A stretch of DNA of 13,190 nucleotides. Origin: an uncultured Alphaproteobacteria bacterium (GTDB taxonomy: Bacteria; Pseudomonadota; Alphaproteobacteria; CAAHEQ01; UBA3637). Shown here piece after piece: positions 6,484 to 12,639 of the stretch. Under the pieces are notes generated by a model. That model was not told the DNA's origin, did no database searches, and saw only the letters and a list, made by a program, of their open reading frames with translations. Position 1 is the stretch's first letter. Each line of letters opens with the position of its first letter. The stretch is from NCBI GenBank assembly GCA_934216505.1, contig CAKQBW010000019.1, positions 1 to 13,190 of the forward strand. Reading direction: 5' to 3'. The position numbers and the translations under genes were made by a program.

Positions 6484-7254
6484 TTAAAAGAACCAGCGCA
6501 AACGCATTCCCACAGACTTATCATATAAATCTGTATCGTATTTGGCTTCCCCTTTTAACAAATAAGTCCCGTACAAACTCAAGGCAGATTTAGGTGTCAA
6601 GTAATAAGAGGCCTCCACTTCAACATTATAACCGTTTTGTTCGCCATTTTCATCATGAATCCAGCGAATCCCTGTATCCAAAGCCCATACTTCACAGGCC
6701 CCTTGATACACACCAATTTTGGCATTATATTTGGGTTTATCATCTCCTTTGGATTGCGCCACAGGTAATTCTTCACCCACCGAAACATATGGCAAGAACT
6801 TTTTGAATTGATAGCCTGCTTTCACTTCCCCACGAACATACTTATATTCCCCTTTTTCCGTTTGGATAAGTTTATCTTGACCATAACGGGCCGAAACTTG
6901 CAAGCGTGCGGGGCCTGTCAATACATTCCATGCCATTCCCACATCAAAGTGCGTATTACCATCGGATTTATCCGAAACCAAAGGAGATTCTTTGGTTCTA
7001 TCAAAAGTATTCCCAATTCCCCCGACCAAAGCCAAATTATCCATCAAACCATATTGCAGTTCTTCATGAATAACTTTATCATAACTTTTTCCTAAAAATT
7101 CAGAATTTTTGGCTTCGTTTTTATGAAAACTCGCTGAAGTAATAGACCCCACCTGCCCTTTTGTTGGCAAGTAAAAAGGATTCGTAATATCCGCCGCTGA
7201 AGCAGAAACTGTAAAAGCAAATGCCATTGTTCCCATTAATAATTGTTTTACCAT
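6484..7254 (-). CDS. Outer-membrane beta-barrel protein (hypothetical)
   Basis: The 256-residue protein begins with a Sec signal peptide (MVKQLLMGTMAFAFTVSASA, cleavage predicted after ASA at about residue 20). The mature part alternates polar and hydrophobic residues in strands (for example YVRGEVKAGYQF, LPYVSVGEEL, GYNVEVEASYYL, SALSLYGTYLL) and ends in MRLRWFF, with the terminal Phe typical of outer-membrane barrels. A small barrel of roughly 10-12 strands is plausible from the length. No specific porin or adhesin family is recognised; function is unknown. The start ATG has AAAGGA upstream. The gene is monocistronic, with its own promoter at 7299-7327 and a strong terminator after the stop. 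The alternative of a periplasmic protein is less likely given the C-terminal signature. Confidence 0.8.
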   Translation of the reverse strand: MVKQLLMGTMAFAFTVSASAADITNPFYLPTKGQVGSITSASFHKNEAKNSEFLGKSYDKVIHEELQYGLMDNLALVGGIGNTFDRTKESPLVSDKSDGNTHFDVGMAWNVLTGPARLQVSARYGQDKLIQTEKGEYKYVRGEVKAGYQFKKFLPYVSVGEELPVAQSKGDDKPKYNAKIGVYQGACEVWALDTGIRWIHDENGEQNGYNVEVEASYYLTPKSALSLYGTYLLKGEAKYDTDLYDKSVGMRLRWFF

Positions 7255-7298
7255 TTATTTTCCTTTCATTTATGGGGAAAATACCCCCGATCATTTCT

Positions 7299-7327
7299 AG
7301 ATTAAAAAATTTTTTAAAAAATTGCAA
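7299..7327 (-). promoter_or_regulatory. Putative sigma-70 promoter for the barrel gene
   Basis: Minus strand TTGCAA (7322-7327), a 17-base spacer made only of T and A runs, then TAATCT (7299-7304). The predicted start near 7292 gives a leader of about 38 bases. The octamer TAATCTAG is shared with the rho promoter. It sits immediately downstream of the rpsU terminator. Confidence 0.5.
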
Positions 7328-7331
7328 GTAT

Positions 7332-7370
7332 AAAAAAAGAAAAGACTTTCAAAATTCTGAAAGTCTTTTC
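7332..7370 (-). terminator. Rho-independent terminator after rpsU
   Basis: A perfect 12-bp stem (GAAAAGACTTTC at 7339-7350 with its complement at 7359-7370) encloses an 8-base loop. On the minus strand it is followed by seven Ts (7332-7338). It lies 21 bases beyond the rpsU stop. Confidence 0.88.
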
Positions 7371-7391
7371 CATTTCAACCTGAAAAAAGGA

Positions 7392-7598
7392 TTAGAATCC
7401 TTCGGCAAAATACCGTTTGCGTTGATTTTTACGGGTCCGACGGATACATTCTTCCATCTTACGCTTACGCTTTTCACAAGGTTTTTCATAAAACTTGCGC
7501 ATACGCAATTCACGCATCAGGCCATCTTTTTGCATTTTGCGTTTCAAAACACGCAAACCCTGCTCAACATTATTGTCGCGCACAACGATGGTTACCAT
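7392..7598 (-). CDS. rpsU: 30S ribosomal protein S21
   Basis: S21 is a small basic protein of the 30S subunit that aids initiation. The 68-residue sequence opens with VTIVVRDNNVEQGLRVLKRK, continues through the conserved YEKPCEKRKRK segment and is highly rich in Arg and Lys, matching the family in length and order. A very strong ribosome-binding site (AAAGGAGGGAG) precedes the ATG. The gene has its own promoter about 50 bases upstream and an intrinsic terminator just after the stop, so it is probably expressed as a short, abundant transcript. Read-through from the upstream lipoprotein gene is possible because no terminator separates them. Confidence 0.95.
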   Translation of the reverse strand: MVTIVVRDNNVEQGLRVLKRKMQKDGLMRELRMRKFYEKPCEKRKRKMEECIRRTRKNQRKRYFAEGF

Positions 7599-7644
7599 AA
7601 CTCTCCCTCCTTTCGGGGTATCTAATCGGTTAAACTTAGGGGGT

Positions 7645-7673
7645 ATTATATTCTCTTTTCAGGGTAAAAGCAA
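7645..7673 (-). promoter_or_regulatory. Sigma-70 promoter for rpsU
   Basis: Minus strand TTGCTT (7668-7673), 17-base spacer, perfect TATAAT (7645-7650). The predicted start near 7638 leaves a leader of about 40 bases. The promoter lies between the lipoprotein stop and the rpsU start. Confidence 0.65.
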
Positions 7674-7682
7674 GTATTTTTT

Positions 7683-7967
7683 TTATTTTTTTGCGAAACT
7701 CACCGCACATTCCCCACGCAACTCAGCATATTGAACCACTTCTTGTGTATCAAAAAAAATCAATGAAGAACAATTGTTTTGATAATAACTCCACAAAGTG
7801 GCATTTTCTTCCCGATGAACAACCGTTGGCCGCCCAAAGGCTGAGGCAACCTGCGCCGAGGTTTTCCCCTTTAGATAAGGCAGATTCTTGGCCACATTAG
7901 AATGCGCACATCCCCCCAAAACAAAGCACAAAAAAAGTAAATACATCAACTTCATCGGGGATAACAT
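7683..7967 (-). CDS. Small BamE-like (SmpA/OmlA-type) lipoprotein
   Basis: The 94-residue product has a lipoprotein signal peptide ending in a clear lipobox, LGGC, with the lipidated cysteine at residue 20 when the ATG at 7967 is used. Ala at +2 suggests sorting to the outer membrane. The mature part reads LKGKTSAQVASAFGRPTVVH, then REENATLWSYYQNNCSSLIFF and VVQYAELRGEC. This fits the alphaproteobacterial pattern L.G....V...LG.P...R.EG.A..W.Y....C.L..F of short BamE-like lipoproteins. Its exact role is unknown; BamE itself supports barrel insertion, but this short form should not be equated with it. Another in-frame ATG (7955) gives a shorter signal peptide, and a TTG at 7991 gives a longer one. 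No strong ribosome-binding site is seen before any of these starts. Confidence 0.75.
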   Translation of the reverse strand: MLSPMKLMYLLFLCFVLGGCAHSNVAKNLPYLKGKTSAQVASAFGRPTVVHREENATLWSYYQNNCSSLIFFDTQEVVQYAELRGECAVSFAKK

Positions 7968-7972
7968 ATCTT

Positions 7973-8001
7973 TTTTTAAAGGAAAAAGCAACTATTTTCA
8001 A
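7973..8001 (-). promoter_or_regulatory. Weak candidate promoter for the lipoprotein gene
   Basis: Minus strand TTGAAA (7996-8001), 17-base spacer, TAAAAA (7973-7978). The predicted start falls on or next to the ATG at 7967, which would make the message leaderless. The -10 lies in an A-tract and matches only four of six positions, so this is tentative. Confidence 0.3.
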
Positions 8002-8009
8002 AAAAAGTC

Positions 8010-8038
8010 TTGAGAAAATTTCAAAATTTTGATATATC
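8010..8038 (+). promoter_or_regulatory. Putative sigma-70 promoter for glgP-trmB
   Basis: TTGAGA (8010-8015), 17-base spacer, TATATC (8033-8038). The predicted start near 8045 gives a leader of about 24 bases that contains the GGGGAG ribosome-binding site of glgP. Confidence 0.5.
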
Positions 8039-8068
8039 CAACCTTATAAACAAACTGGGGAGAAAACA

Positions 8069-10534
8069 ATGTCAAAAATCATTTGTTCAAAAAAATCTGG
8101 CAATAAACTGACGGCCGAAGAATTAAAAAGGTTGGTGGAATGGCACATCAAGTATTCTTTGAGCAAACAGGTCAAAGAAGCCCACAAAAGTCATTTACTG
8201 TTGGCATTGGCCTTGGCTGTTCGTGATTTATGTATTGATAAGATGATGGAAACTGCTCATCGTCATAAAAAAGCCCGCAAACGCATTTATTATTTGTCTT
8301 TAGAGTATCTACCAGGACGGTTATTGGCTAACAACCTTATCAACTTTCAAATGATGGATTTAGTCAAACAAATTCATTTGGATAACGACCATCAACTGAT
8401 TGATGTTATTAATGAAGAAAAAGACCCAGCTTTGGGCAACGGTGGTTTGGGGCGTTTGGCGGCCTGTATTTTAGATTCTATGGCCACGCAAGATATTGCG
8501 GGATATGGCTATGGGATAAACTATCAATTTGGCCTTTTTAAACAGTACTTTGAAAATGGCTGGCAAAAAGAACGGGCAGATTCGTGGTTAGAGACTTCTT
8601 CCCCTTGGGAAATTGAACGGGCCGACAGGACTTGCATTATCCCCCTAGGGGGAAAAGTTGTTTATGAAGAAAGCAATGGACAACGTTTTCCCAAATGGGT
8701 AGATACGAAACAGATTTTGGGCGTTCCCTATGATATGCCCATTACGGGGTATAAGGGAAAAACCGTTAATTATCTGCGCTTATTTACCGCCAAATCAGGC
8801 AACACTTTGGACATTAATTTGTTCAACAAAGGTGGGTATGTGGCCGCCGTAGAAGACAACATTAAAGTGGAAACAATTTCAAAGGTGTTATACCCGTCTG
8901 ATGACATTGAACAAGGGAAAGCCCTGCGCATTACCCAACAATACTTTTTCGTGTGCTGTGTCTTAAATGACATTTTTCGTCGCTTTTTGGAGGAGAATCT
9001 TCCCTTTGATGACCTGCCCAACAAAGTTGTCATTCAATTAAATGACACGCACCCAACTTTGGCAATTGCCGAAATGATGCGTTTGTTGATAGATGTTTAT
9101 AAATTGGAATGGGAACGGGCTTGGAAAATCACGCAAGGGTGTATGGCCTATACCAACCATACCCTTTTACCTGAAGCCTTGGAAAAGTGGCCCGTCAGTT
9201 TGTTTGAAAAAATTTTACCACGCCACTTACTGATTATTTACGAAATCAATGATTGGCTCATGCATCAAGTGATGCAACGCTATCCTGGGGATACCAGCAA
9301 GTTAAGCCGTATGTCTTTGATTGAGGAAGGGGCTGAAAAAAAAGTGCGTATGGCAAATTTAGCCATTACAGGCAGTTTTTCCGTCAATGGGGTGGCCGAA
9401 ATTCACACCCAATTGATTGAACATAAACTTGTTCCTGATTTTTACGAAATGTGGCCCGAAAAATTCAACAACAAAACGAATGGGATTACACCGCGCCGTT
9501 GGTTGCTTTTGGCGGATTCTTCTTTGGCGTCCTTTATCACAAAACATATTGGAAACAAATGGATAACGCATTTAACCGAACTAAAAAAACTAGAGCCCCT
9601 AGCGAATAACAAAGAAGCCATGAAAGAATTGTTGGAAATTCAACAACATGCAAAAGAAAGGTTAGCGGACTTTATCAACAAAACTATGGGGATTCAAATC
9701 AACACACATGCTTTGTTTGATTGTCAGGTAAAGCGCATTCATGAATATAAAAGACAATTATTAAATGCCATGCACATTATGAATGAATATTTCAGAATTG
9801 TCCAAGACAATGAAATGCCCGAAGTTCCCCGCGTTTATGTCTTTAGTGGAAAGGCCGCCCCCAGTTATAAAATGGCAAAATTGATTATCAAGCTGATCAA
9901 CAATATGGGACAAATTATCAACAATGACCCCCGGGTCAAAGAAATGATAAAGGTTGTCTTTATACCTGATTACAGAGTATCTGTAGCCGAAATGGTAATA
10001 CCCGCTGCAGACATTAGTGAGCAAATTTCTACCGCAGGCTTTGAAGCCTCGGGAACAGGTAATATGAAGCTGACTTTAAATGGTGCCCTCACTGTGGGGA
10101 CCTTGGATGGTGCGAATATAGAAATTATGCGTGAAGTTGGTAAAGAAAACTTTTATTTGTTTGGTTTAACAGCGGATCAAGTTGAACAAGCACATTTAAC
10201 GCATTCACACCAACCTTGGGATTATTACAATCAAGATGAACGTATCAAACGTATTATGGACAGTTTACAAAATGGTTTTTGGACCCGTAATGGGGAAAAG
10301 GATATTTTTATGCCTATTTTCCAAGACATTATGTACAAAGACTATTACATGTTATTGGCTGACTTTGATTCCTATTGCGCGATTCAGGATCAAATCAGCC
10401 AAGATTTTATGGACAAAGAAACTTGGGCCAAAAAATCTTTGTTAAACACAGCCCGTTCGGGATTGTTTTCCATTGACAGAACTGTCACTGAATATGCAAA
10501 AGACATTTGGCATGTTGAGGTCAAAAATGATTGA
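8069..10534 (+). CDS. glgP: Glycogen/alpha-glucan phosphorylase
   Basis: A GT35-family enzyme that releases glucose-1-phosphate from the non-reducing ends of glycogen or maltodextrin using phosphate and pyridoxal phosphate. At 821 residues it is full length. Conserved blocks include YLSLEYLPGRLLANN near residue 72, LGNGGLGRLAACILDS (about 122-137), the IQLNDTHPTLAIAE region, TNHTLLPEALEKWP, NGITPRRWLL, VKRIHEYKRQLLN and the PLP-binding signature EASGTGNMKLTLNGALTVGT with the cofactor lysine at K667. GGGGAG lies ahead of the ATG. No glycogen synthase, branching enzyme or debranching enzyme gene is in the window. The 3' end overlaps trmB by 8 nt, implying translational coupling. Substrate preference between glycogen and maltodextrin is not decidable here. 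Confidence 0.96.
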   Translation: MSKIICSKKSGNKLTAEELKRLVEWHIKYSLSKQVKEAHKSHLLLALALAVRDLCIDKMMETAHRHKKARKRIYYLSLEYLPGRLLANNLINFQMMDLVKQIHLDNDHQLIDVINEEKDPALGNGGLGRLAACILDSMATQDIAGYGYGINYQFGLFKQYFENGWQKERADSWLETSSPWEIERADRTCIIPLGGKVVYEESNGQRFPKWVDTKQILGVPYDMPITGYKGKTVNYLRLFTAKSGNTLDINLFNKGGYVAAVEDNIKVETISKVLYPSDDIEQGKALRITQQYFFVCCVLNDIFRRFLEENLPFDDLPNKVVIQLNDTHPTLAIAEMMRLLIDVYKLEWERAWKITQGCMAYTNHTLLPEALEKWPVSLFEKILPRHLLIIYEINDWLMHQVMQRYPGDTSKLSRMSLIEEGAEKKVRMANLAITGSFSVNGVAEIHTQLIEHKLVPDFYEMWPEKFNNKTNGITPRRWLLLADSSLASFITKHIGNKWITHLTELKKLEPLANNKEAMKELLEIQQHAKERLADFINKTMGIQINTHALFDCQVKRIHEYKRQLLNAMHIMNEYFRIVQDNEMPEVPRVYVFSGKAAPSYKMAKLIIKLINNMGQIINNDPRVKEMIKVVFIPDYRVSVAEMVIPAADISEQISTAGFEASGTGNMKLTLNGALTVGTLDGANIEIMREVGKENFYLFGLTADQVEQAHLTHSHQPWDYYNQDERIKRIMDSLQNGFWTRNGEKDIFMPIFQDIMYKDYYMLLADFDSYCAIQDQISQDFMDKETWAKKSLLNTARSGLFSIDRTVTEYAKDIWHVEVKND

Positions 10535-11273
10535 AAACTTAATTCGTTTTTATGGTCGCCGAAAGGGGAAGCCTATTCGCAACATTCGGGCCGAGTTAAT
10601 GGAAAAATTGTTGCCTCAATTATCTGTCCAAATCCCTGCCAAGGGTAAAATTAAATTTAACTTTGGTATCCGACCAAAGAAATTGTATTTAGAGGTTGGC
10701 TTTGGCGGTGGCGAACATTTAGCGGAATTAGCCCTGAAACACCCCGACATTGGCTTTGTGGGAGCAGAACCTTTTTTAAATGGCGTTGCCTCTTTATTGG
10801 CCCATTTATCGGACACGCATGAAAAAGGAGTGGGCAAAATCGCCCTTTCCCCTAACCGCACAGACAATGTTCGCATTTGGCCCGATGATGTACGGCAATT
10901 ATTTGAAAAACTACCCGATGAAATTTTTGAGGGGATTTTTGTGCTATACCCTGATCCTTGGCCCAAAAAAAGGCATGCAGAACGGCGCTTTATTGGCCCC
11001 GACAATATCCCCGAACTTTGGCGTCTTTTGTCCCCAAAAGGCAAGGTTTATTTAGCCACAGATGTGGAAAACTATGCCACTTGGGCCAAAGAAAAGATGG
11101 ACGAAAGTCAAATCTTCACACAAGTGCATTCGGATATTTTTGTTCCCCCAAAAGATTGGGTTCCCACGCGTTATGAATTAAAAGGGATTGCTGCAGGCCG
11201 TTCCCCGATTTACATGATTTTTCAAAAAAAAGAAAAAAAATTAAAAAAGAACTTGACGAATCCAAAAAAATAG
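10527..11273 (+). CDS. trmB: tRNA (guanine-N7-)-methyltransferase
   Basis: TrmB places m7G at position 46 of the tRNA variable loop, using S-adenosylmethionine. The 248-residue protein has the SAM-binding motif LEVGFGGGEHLAELA, then VGAEPFLNGV, the hallmark YPDPWPKKRHAERRF and the late motif TRYELKGIAAGRSPIYMI (T.YE..G). I chose the ATG at 10527, within the end of glgP (8-nt overlap), because GAGG lies 7 bases upstream and the protein then begins MIENLIRFYGRRKG, as family members do. An in-frame ATG at 10512 and others upstream would extend it into glgP. The last 14 or so residues (KKEKKLKKNLTNPKK) form an extra Lys-rich tail coded by A-tracts, beyond where the fold normally ends. There is no terminator before the STAS gene. 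Confidence 0.95.
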   Translation: MIENLIRFYGRRKGKPIRNIRAELMEKLLPQLSVQIPAKGKIKFNFGIRPKKLYLEVGFGGGEHLAELALKHPDIGFVGAEPFLNGVASLLAHLSDTHEKGVGKIALSPNRTDNVRIWPDDVRQLFEKLPDEIFEGIFVLYPDPWPKKRHAERRFIGPDNIPELWRLLSPKGKVYLATDVENYATWAKEKMDESQIFTQVHSDIFVPPKDWVPTRYELKGIAAGRSPIYMIFQKKEKKLKKNLTNPKK

Positions 11274-11281
11274 GCCATTAT
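11253..11281 (+). promoter_or_regulatory. Weak candidate promoter for the STAS gene pair
   Basis: TTGACG (11253-11258) and CATTAT (11276-11281) are 17 bases apart and overlap the end of trmB. The predicted start would fall near 11288, inside the ribosome-binding region. This speaks against it unless the start is a few bases earlier. Read-through from trmB is the alternative. Confidence 0.28.
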
Positions 11282-11302
11282 GAAAAGGAAGGAGATTAAA
11301 TC

Positions 11303-11614
11303 ATGAATTACAAAACTTCTGAAATCAAAGACGGAAAGGAAATTTTTATTTCTGGTTCTTTTACATTTCGTGACCATGACACATTTTTTGAAATTGTTGC
11401 CTTAATTAAAAGTAATGACAGTTCCATCAAGCGGATTGTCTTTAACATGGAAAACTGTGATTTCATTGACTCAGCGGGCTTGGGGATGTTGGTTATTGCT
11501 CATGATGAAGCCACAGCACGCCATATTGAATTAGTCATTAAAAACGCCAAAGGAAAAACCAAAGAGGTTCTCTACGCGGCCCGCTTTGATACCCTTTACA
11601 AGTTTGAAGATTAA
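11303..11614 (+). CDS. STAS-domain protein (anti-sigma factor antagonist type)
   Basis: The 103-residue single-domain protein matches the SpoIIAA/STAS fold: an N-terminal strand pair (EIFISGSFTFRDHDTFFEIV), a central strand RIVFNMENCDFID and the diagnostic loop DSAGLGML, where Ser57 is the predicted phosphorylation site. STAS proteins of this type bind anti-sigma kinases or act in phosphorylation-switched regulatory complexes. No anti-sigma kinase, PP2C phosphatase or sigma factor gene is in this window, so its partner is not known. A strong AAGGAAGGAG precedes the ATG. The next gene starts 9 bases after its stop, which points to joint expression and possibly joint function. It could also serve in a lipid-asymmetry (MlaB-like) or chemoreceptor-linked role, but no neighbours support that. 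Confidence 0.88.
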   Translation: MNYKTSEIKDGKEIFISGSFTFRDHDTFFEIVALIKSNDSSIKRIVFNMENCDFIDSAGLGMLVIAHDEATARHIELVIKNAKGKTKEVLYAARFDTLYKFED

Positions 11615-11623
11615 GGATTTTTC

Positions 11624-11920
11624 GTGGAACGGGAAGATAATTTTAATATCTTAAAAAACGGGGTGGGGAATTTGATGATTTTAATCAGAGCCCGTTTGGG
11701 GGGAGTTAAATCCCCTTATATTGTTTATGATGGAGGTCAGGAAGCCCTGCTCTATCGGACAGAGAATAAACCCATTATTTTGGATTACATTCATCCTGCT
11801 ATTCGTGAAGACTTGAAAAAGAAAAAAGATGTCTTGGTCGTGGAAACAAACGAAGGGGCTGTGATTCGTGAATATATTTCCAGCATTCAACTGGTTCCCG
11901 CTTTACCAAATGTAGATTAA
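11624..11920 (+). CDS. Hypothetical protein (98 aa) paired with the STAS gene
   Basis: The ORF begins with GTG at 11624, supported by AAGGA 6 bases upstream and by the 9-base gap from the STAS stop. The product has no signal peptide or membrane segment. Visible features are an amphipathic segment FNILKNGVGNLMILIRARL, a run SPYIVYDGGQEALLYR that looks like two beta strands joined by a DGG turn, a charged stretch REDLKKKKD and a strand VLVVETNEGAVIREYISSI. I do not recognise a family. The alternating strands and compact length suggest a small alpha/beta regulatory or binding domain. Given its place directly after the STAS gene and before a strong terminator, it is likely a functional partner of that protein (inference). 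Confidence 0.8.
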   Translation: MEREDNFNILKNGVGNLMILIRARLGGVKSPYIVYDGGQEALLYRTENKPIILDYIHPAIREDLKKKKDVLVVETNEGAVIREYISSIQLVPALPNVD

Positions 11921-11935
11921 CAGTTTGTTGAGGAG

Positions 11936-11971
11936 AAAAACCAACCTTTATTCCCTTAGGTTGGTTTTTTT
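11936..11971 (+). terminator. Rho-independent terminator after the STAS gene pair
   Basis: AAAAACCAACCT (11936-11947) pairs with AGGTTGGTTTTT (11958-11969) around a 10-base loop, followed by further Ts. It starts 16 bases after the stop of the 98-residue ORF and closes the plus-strand run that begins at glgP. Confidence 0.9.
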
Positions 11972-12136
11972 ATTTCGCCATTTTTGATTCTCTTTTACTC
12001 AAGAATGACAATAAAAAAATAGCACCCCCTCTAAATCAAATAAAATTTCCCTGAAACTTATACATAATGCATATTCTGCGACAAAAAGGGAAAGGGGAGA
12101 CTCAATTAGTTTAACTTTTATAAAAGGAAAAAGAAA
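11972..12136 (+). promoter_or_regulatory. Upstream region of the first prepilin gene, promoter not resolved
   Basis: No ORF or RNA gene is seen here. The part from 12031 on is conserved exactly in the mirror copy. It holds a 7-bp inverted pair TTTCCCT (12046-12052) and AGGGAAA (12087-12093), an ATGCAT-centred palindrome near 12070, and a purine tract GGGAAAGGGGAGA. TATAAA at 12119-12124 is too close to the start codon to be a normal -10. No convincing -35/-10 pair was found, so an activator-dependent or alternative-sigma promoter is possible. Confidence 0.4.
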
Positions 12137-12246
12137 ATGATGAAAAATGAATCAGGCCGTTCTATGGTTGAAATGCTGGGCGTTTTGGCTATTATTGGTG
12201 TTTTGTCTGTCGGTGGTATCGCTGGATACACCATGGCCATGAATAA
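12031..12246. repeat. Left arm of a perfect 216-bp inverted repeat
   Basis: This arm is base-for-base the reverse complement of 12959-13174. It covers 106 bp upstream of the plus-strand prepilin gene plus its first 36 codons. Similarity continues outward to 12023 with one mismatch (12030), and inward through about codon 43 with scattered substitutions starting at 12247. Coding third positions and non-coding upstream bases are conserved alike, which points to recent duplication or gene conversion. Confidence 0.97.
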
Positions 12247-12568
12247 GTATAAGGCGAATGAGATTTTGGCCACCGCCACTCAAATGTCCATTATTGCCAA
12301 AACTGCGGCAGCGGGTGAAGGGCAAGAGATGGCTGATTTGGCAGCCGCTGGCTTAACCGCACCTGTAACTGGTGTCACAATGGCAGCGACCAAAGAGGGA
12401 GTTGTTACCGTTGACGGTTTGACTGAATCTGTTGCAAGCGCTTTAGCGGGTGCCGCTGGAGGAGCATGTGCCAAAACCTCCTGTGTATTAACTTATACCG
12501 AAGCAGGTAAAGTGACCGCAAAAACCGCAGCAGCCCCAGCTGCCCCAGTTGCAGCTGGGGGGAAATAA
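12137..12568 (+). CDS. Prepilin-like protein with class III signal (first of a mirrored pair)
   Basis: The 143-residue product starts MMKNESG, then RSMVEMLGVLAIIGVLSVGG. This is a type IV prepilin-type leader: a short charged peptide ending in Gly7, Glu at position +5 after it (Glu12), then a hydrophobic helix to about residue 35. Processing by a prepilin peptidase after Gly7 is predicted. The globular part is rich in Ala, Thr and Gly, carries C111 and C116 (GACAKTSC), which could form a small disulfide loop, and ends in a low-complexity APAAPVAAGGK. At 143 residues it fits a minor pilin or pseudopilin. AAAAGGAAA lies 8 or so bases before the ATG. The first 43 residues match the convergent paralogue at all but one position (K39 here, R39 there) and the remainder does not. 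Assembly machinery genes are not in the window. Confidence 0.85.
   Translation: MMKNESGRSMVEMLGVLAIIGVLSVGGIAGYTMAMNKYKANEILATATQMSIIAKTAAAGEGQEMADLAAAGLTAPVTGVTMAATKEGVVTVDGLTESVASALAGAAGGACAKTSCVLTYTEAGKVTAKTAAAPAAPVAAGGK
12534..12560. other. Hairpin in the 3' end of the first prepilin gene
   Basis: CCCCAGCTG (12534-12542) pairs perfectly with CAGCTGGGG (12552-12560) across 9 bases. It lies within the Ala/Pro-rich last codons, just ahead of the stop. It has no T-run and may simply reflect repeated GCAGC/CCAGC codons, though it could affect 3' mRNA stability. Confidence 0.4.
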
Positions 12569-12590
12569 TTTTATCCCTTGGCTTAATAAA

Positions 12591-12622
12591 ATAAACCCCC
12601 AACCTGATAGCTGGGGGTTTAT
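12591..12622. terminator. Shared bidirectional terminator between the convergent prepilin genes
   Basis: ATAAACCCCCA (12591-12601) pairs with TGGGGGTTTAT (12612-12622), 11 bp around a 10-base loop. It lies 22 bases after one stop codon and 17 after the other. The minus-strand exit is T-rich (TTTATTTTATT); the plus-strand exit (TTTATCTTGCT) is weaker. Confidence 0.75.
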
Positions 12623-12639
12623 CTTGCTCATAATTTAAA

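Noticed and set aside
7221..7625. Plus-strand 134-codon open frame over the barrel promoter and rpsU
   Set aside because: It crosses a strong terminator hairpin and lies antisense to rpsU, and the predicted product has no family features.
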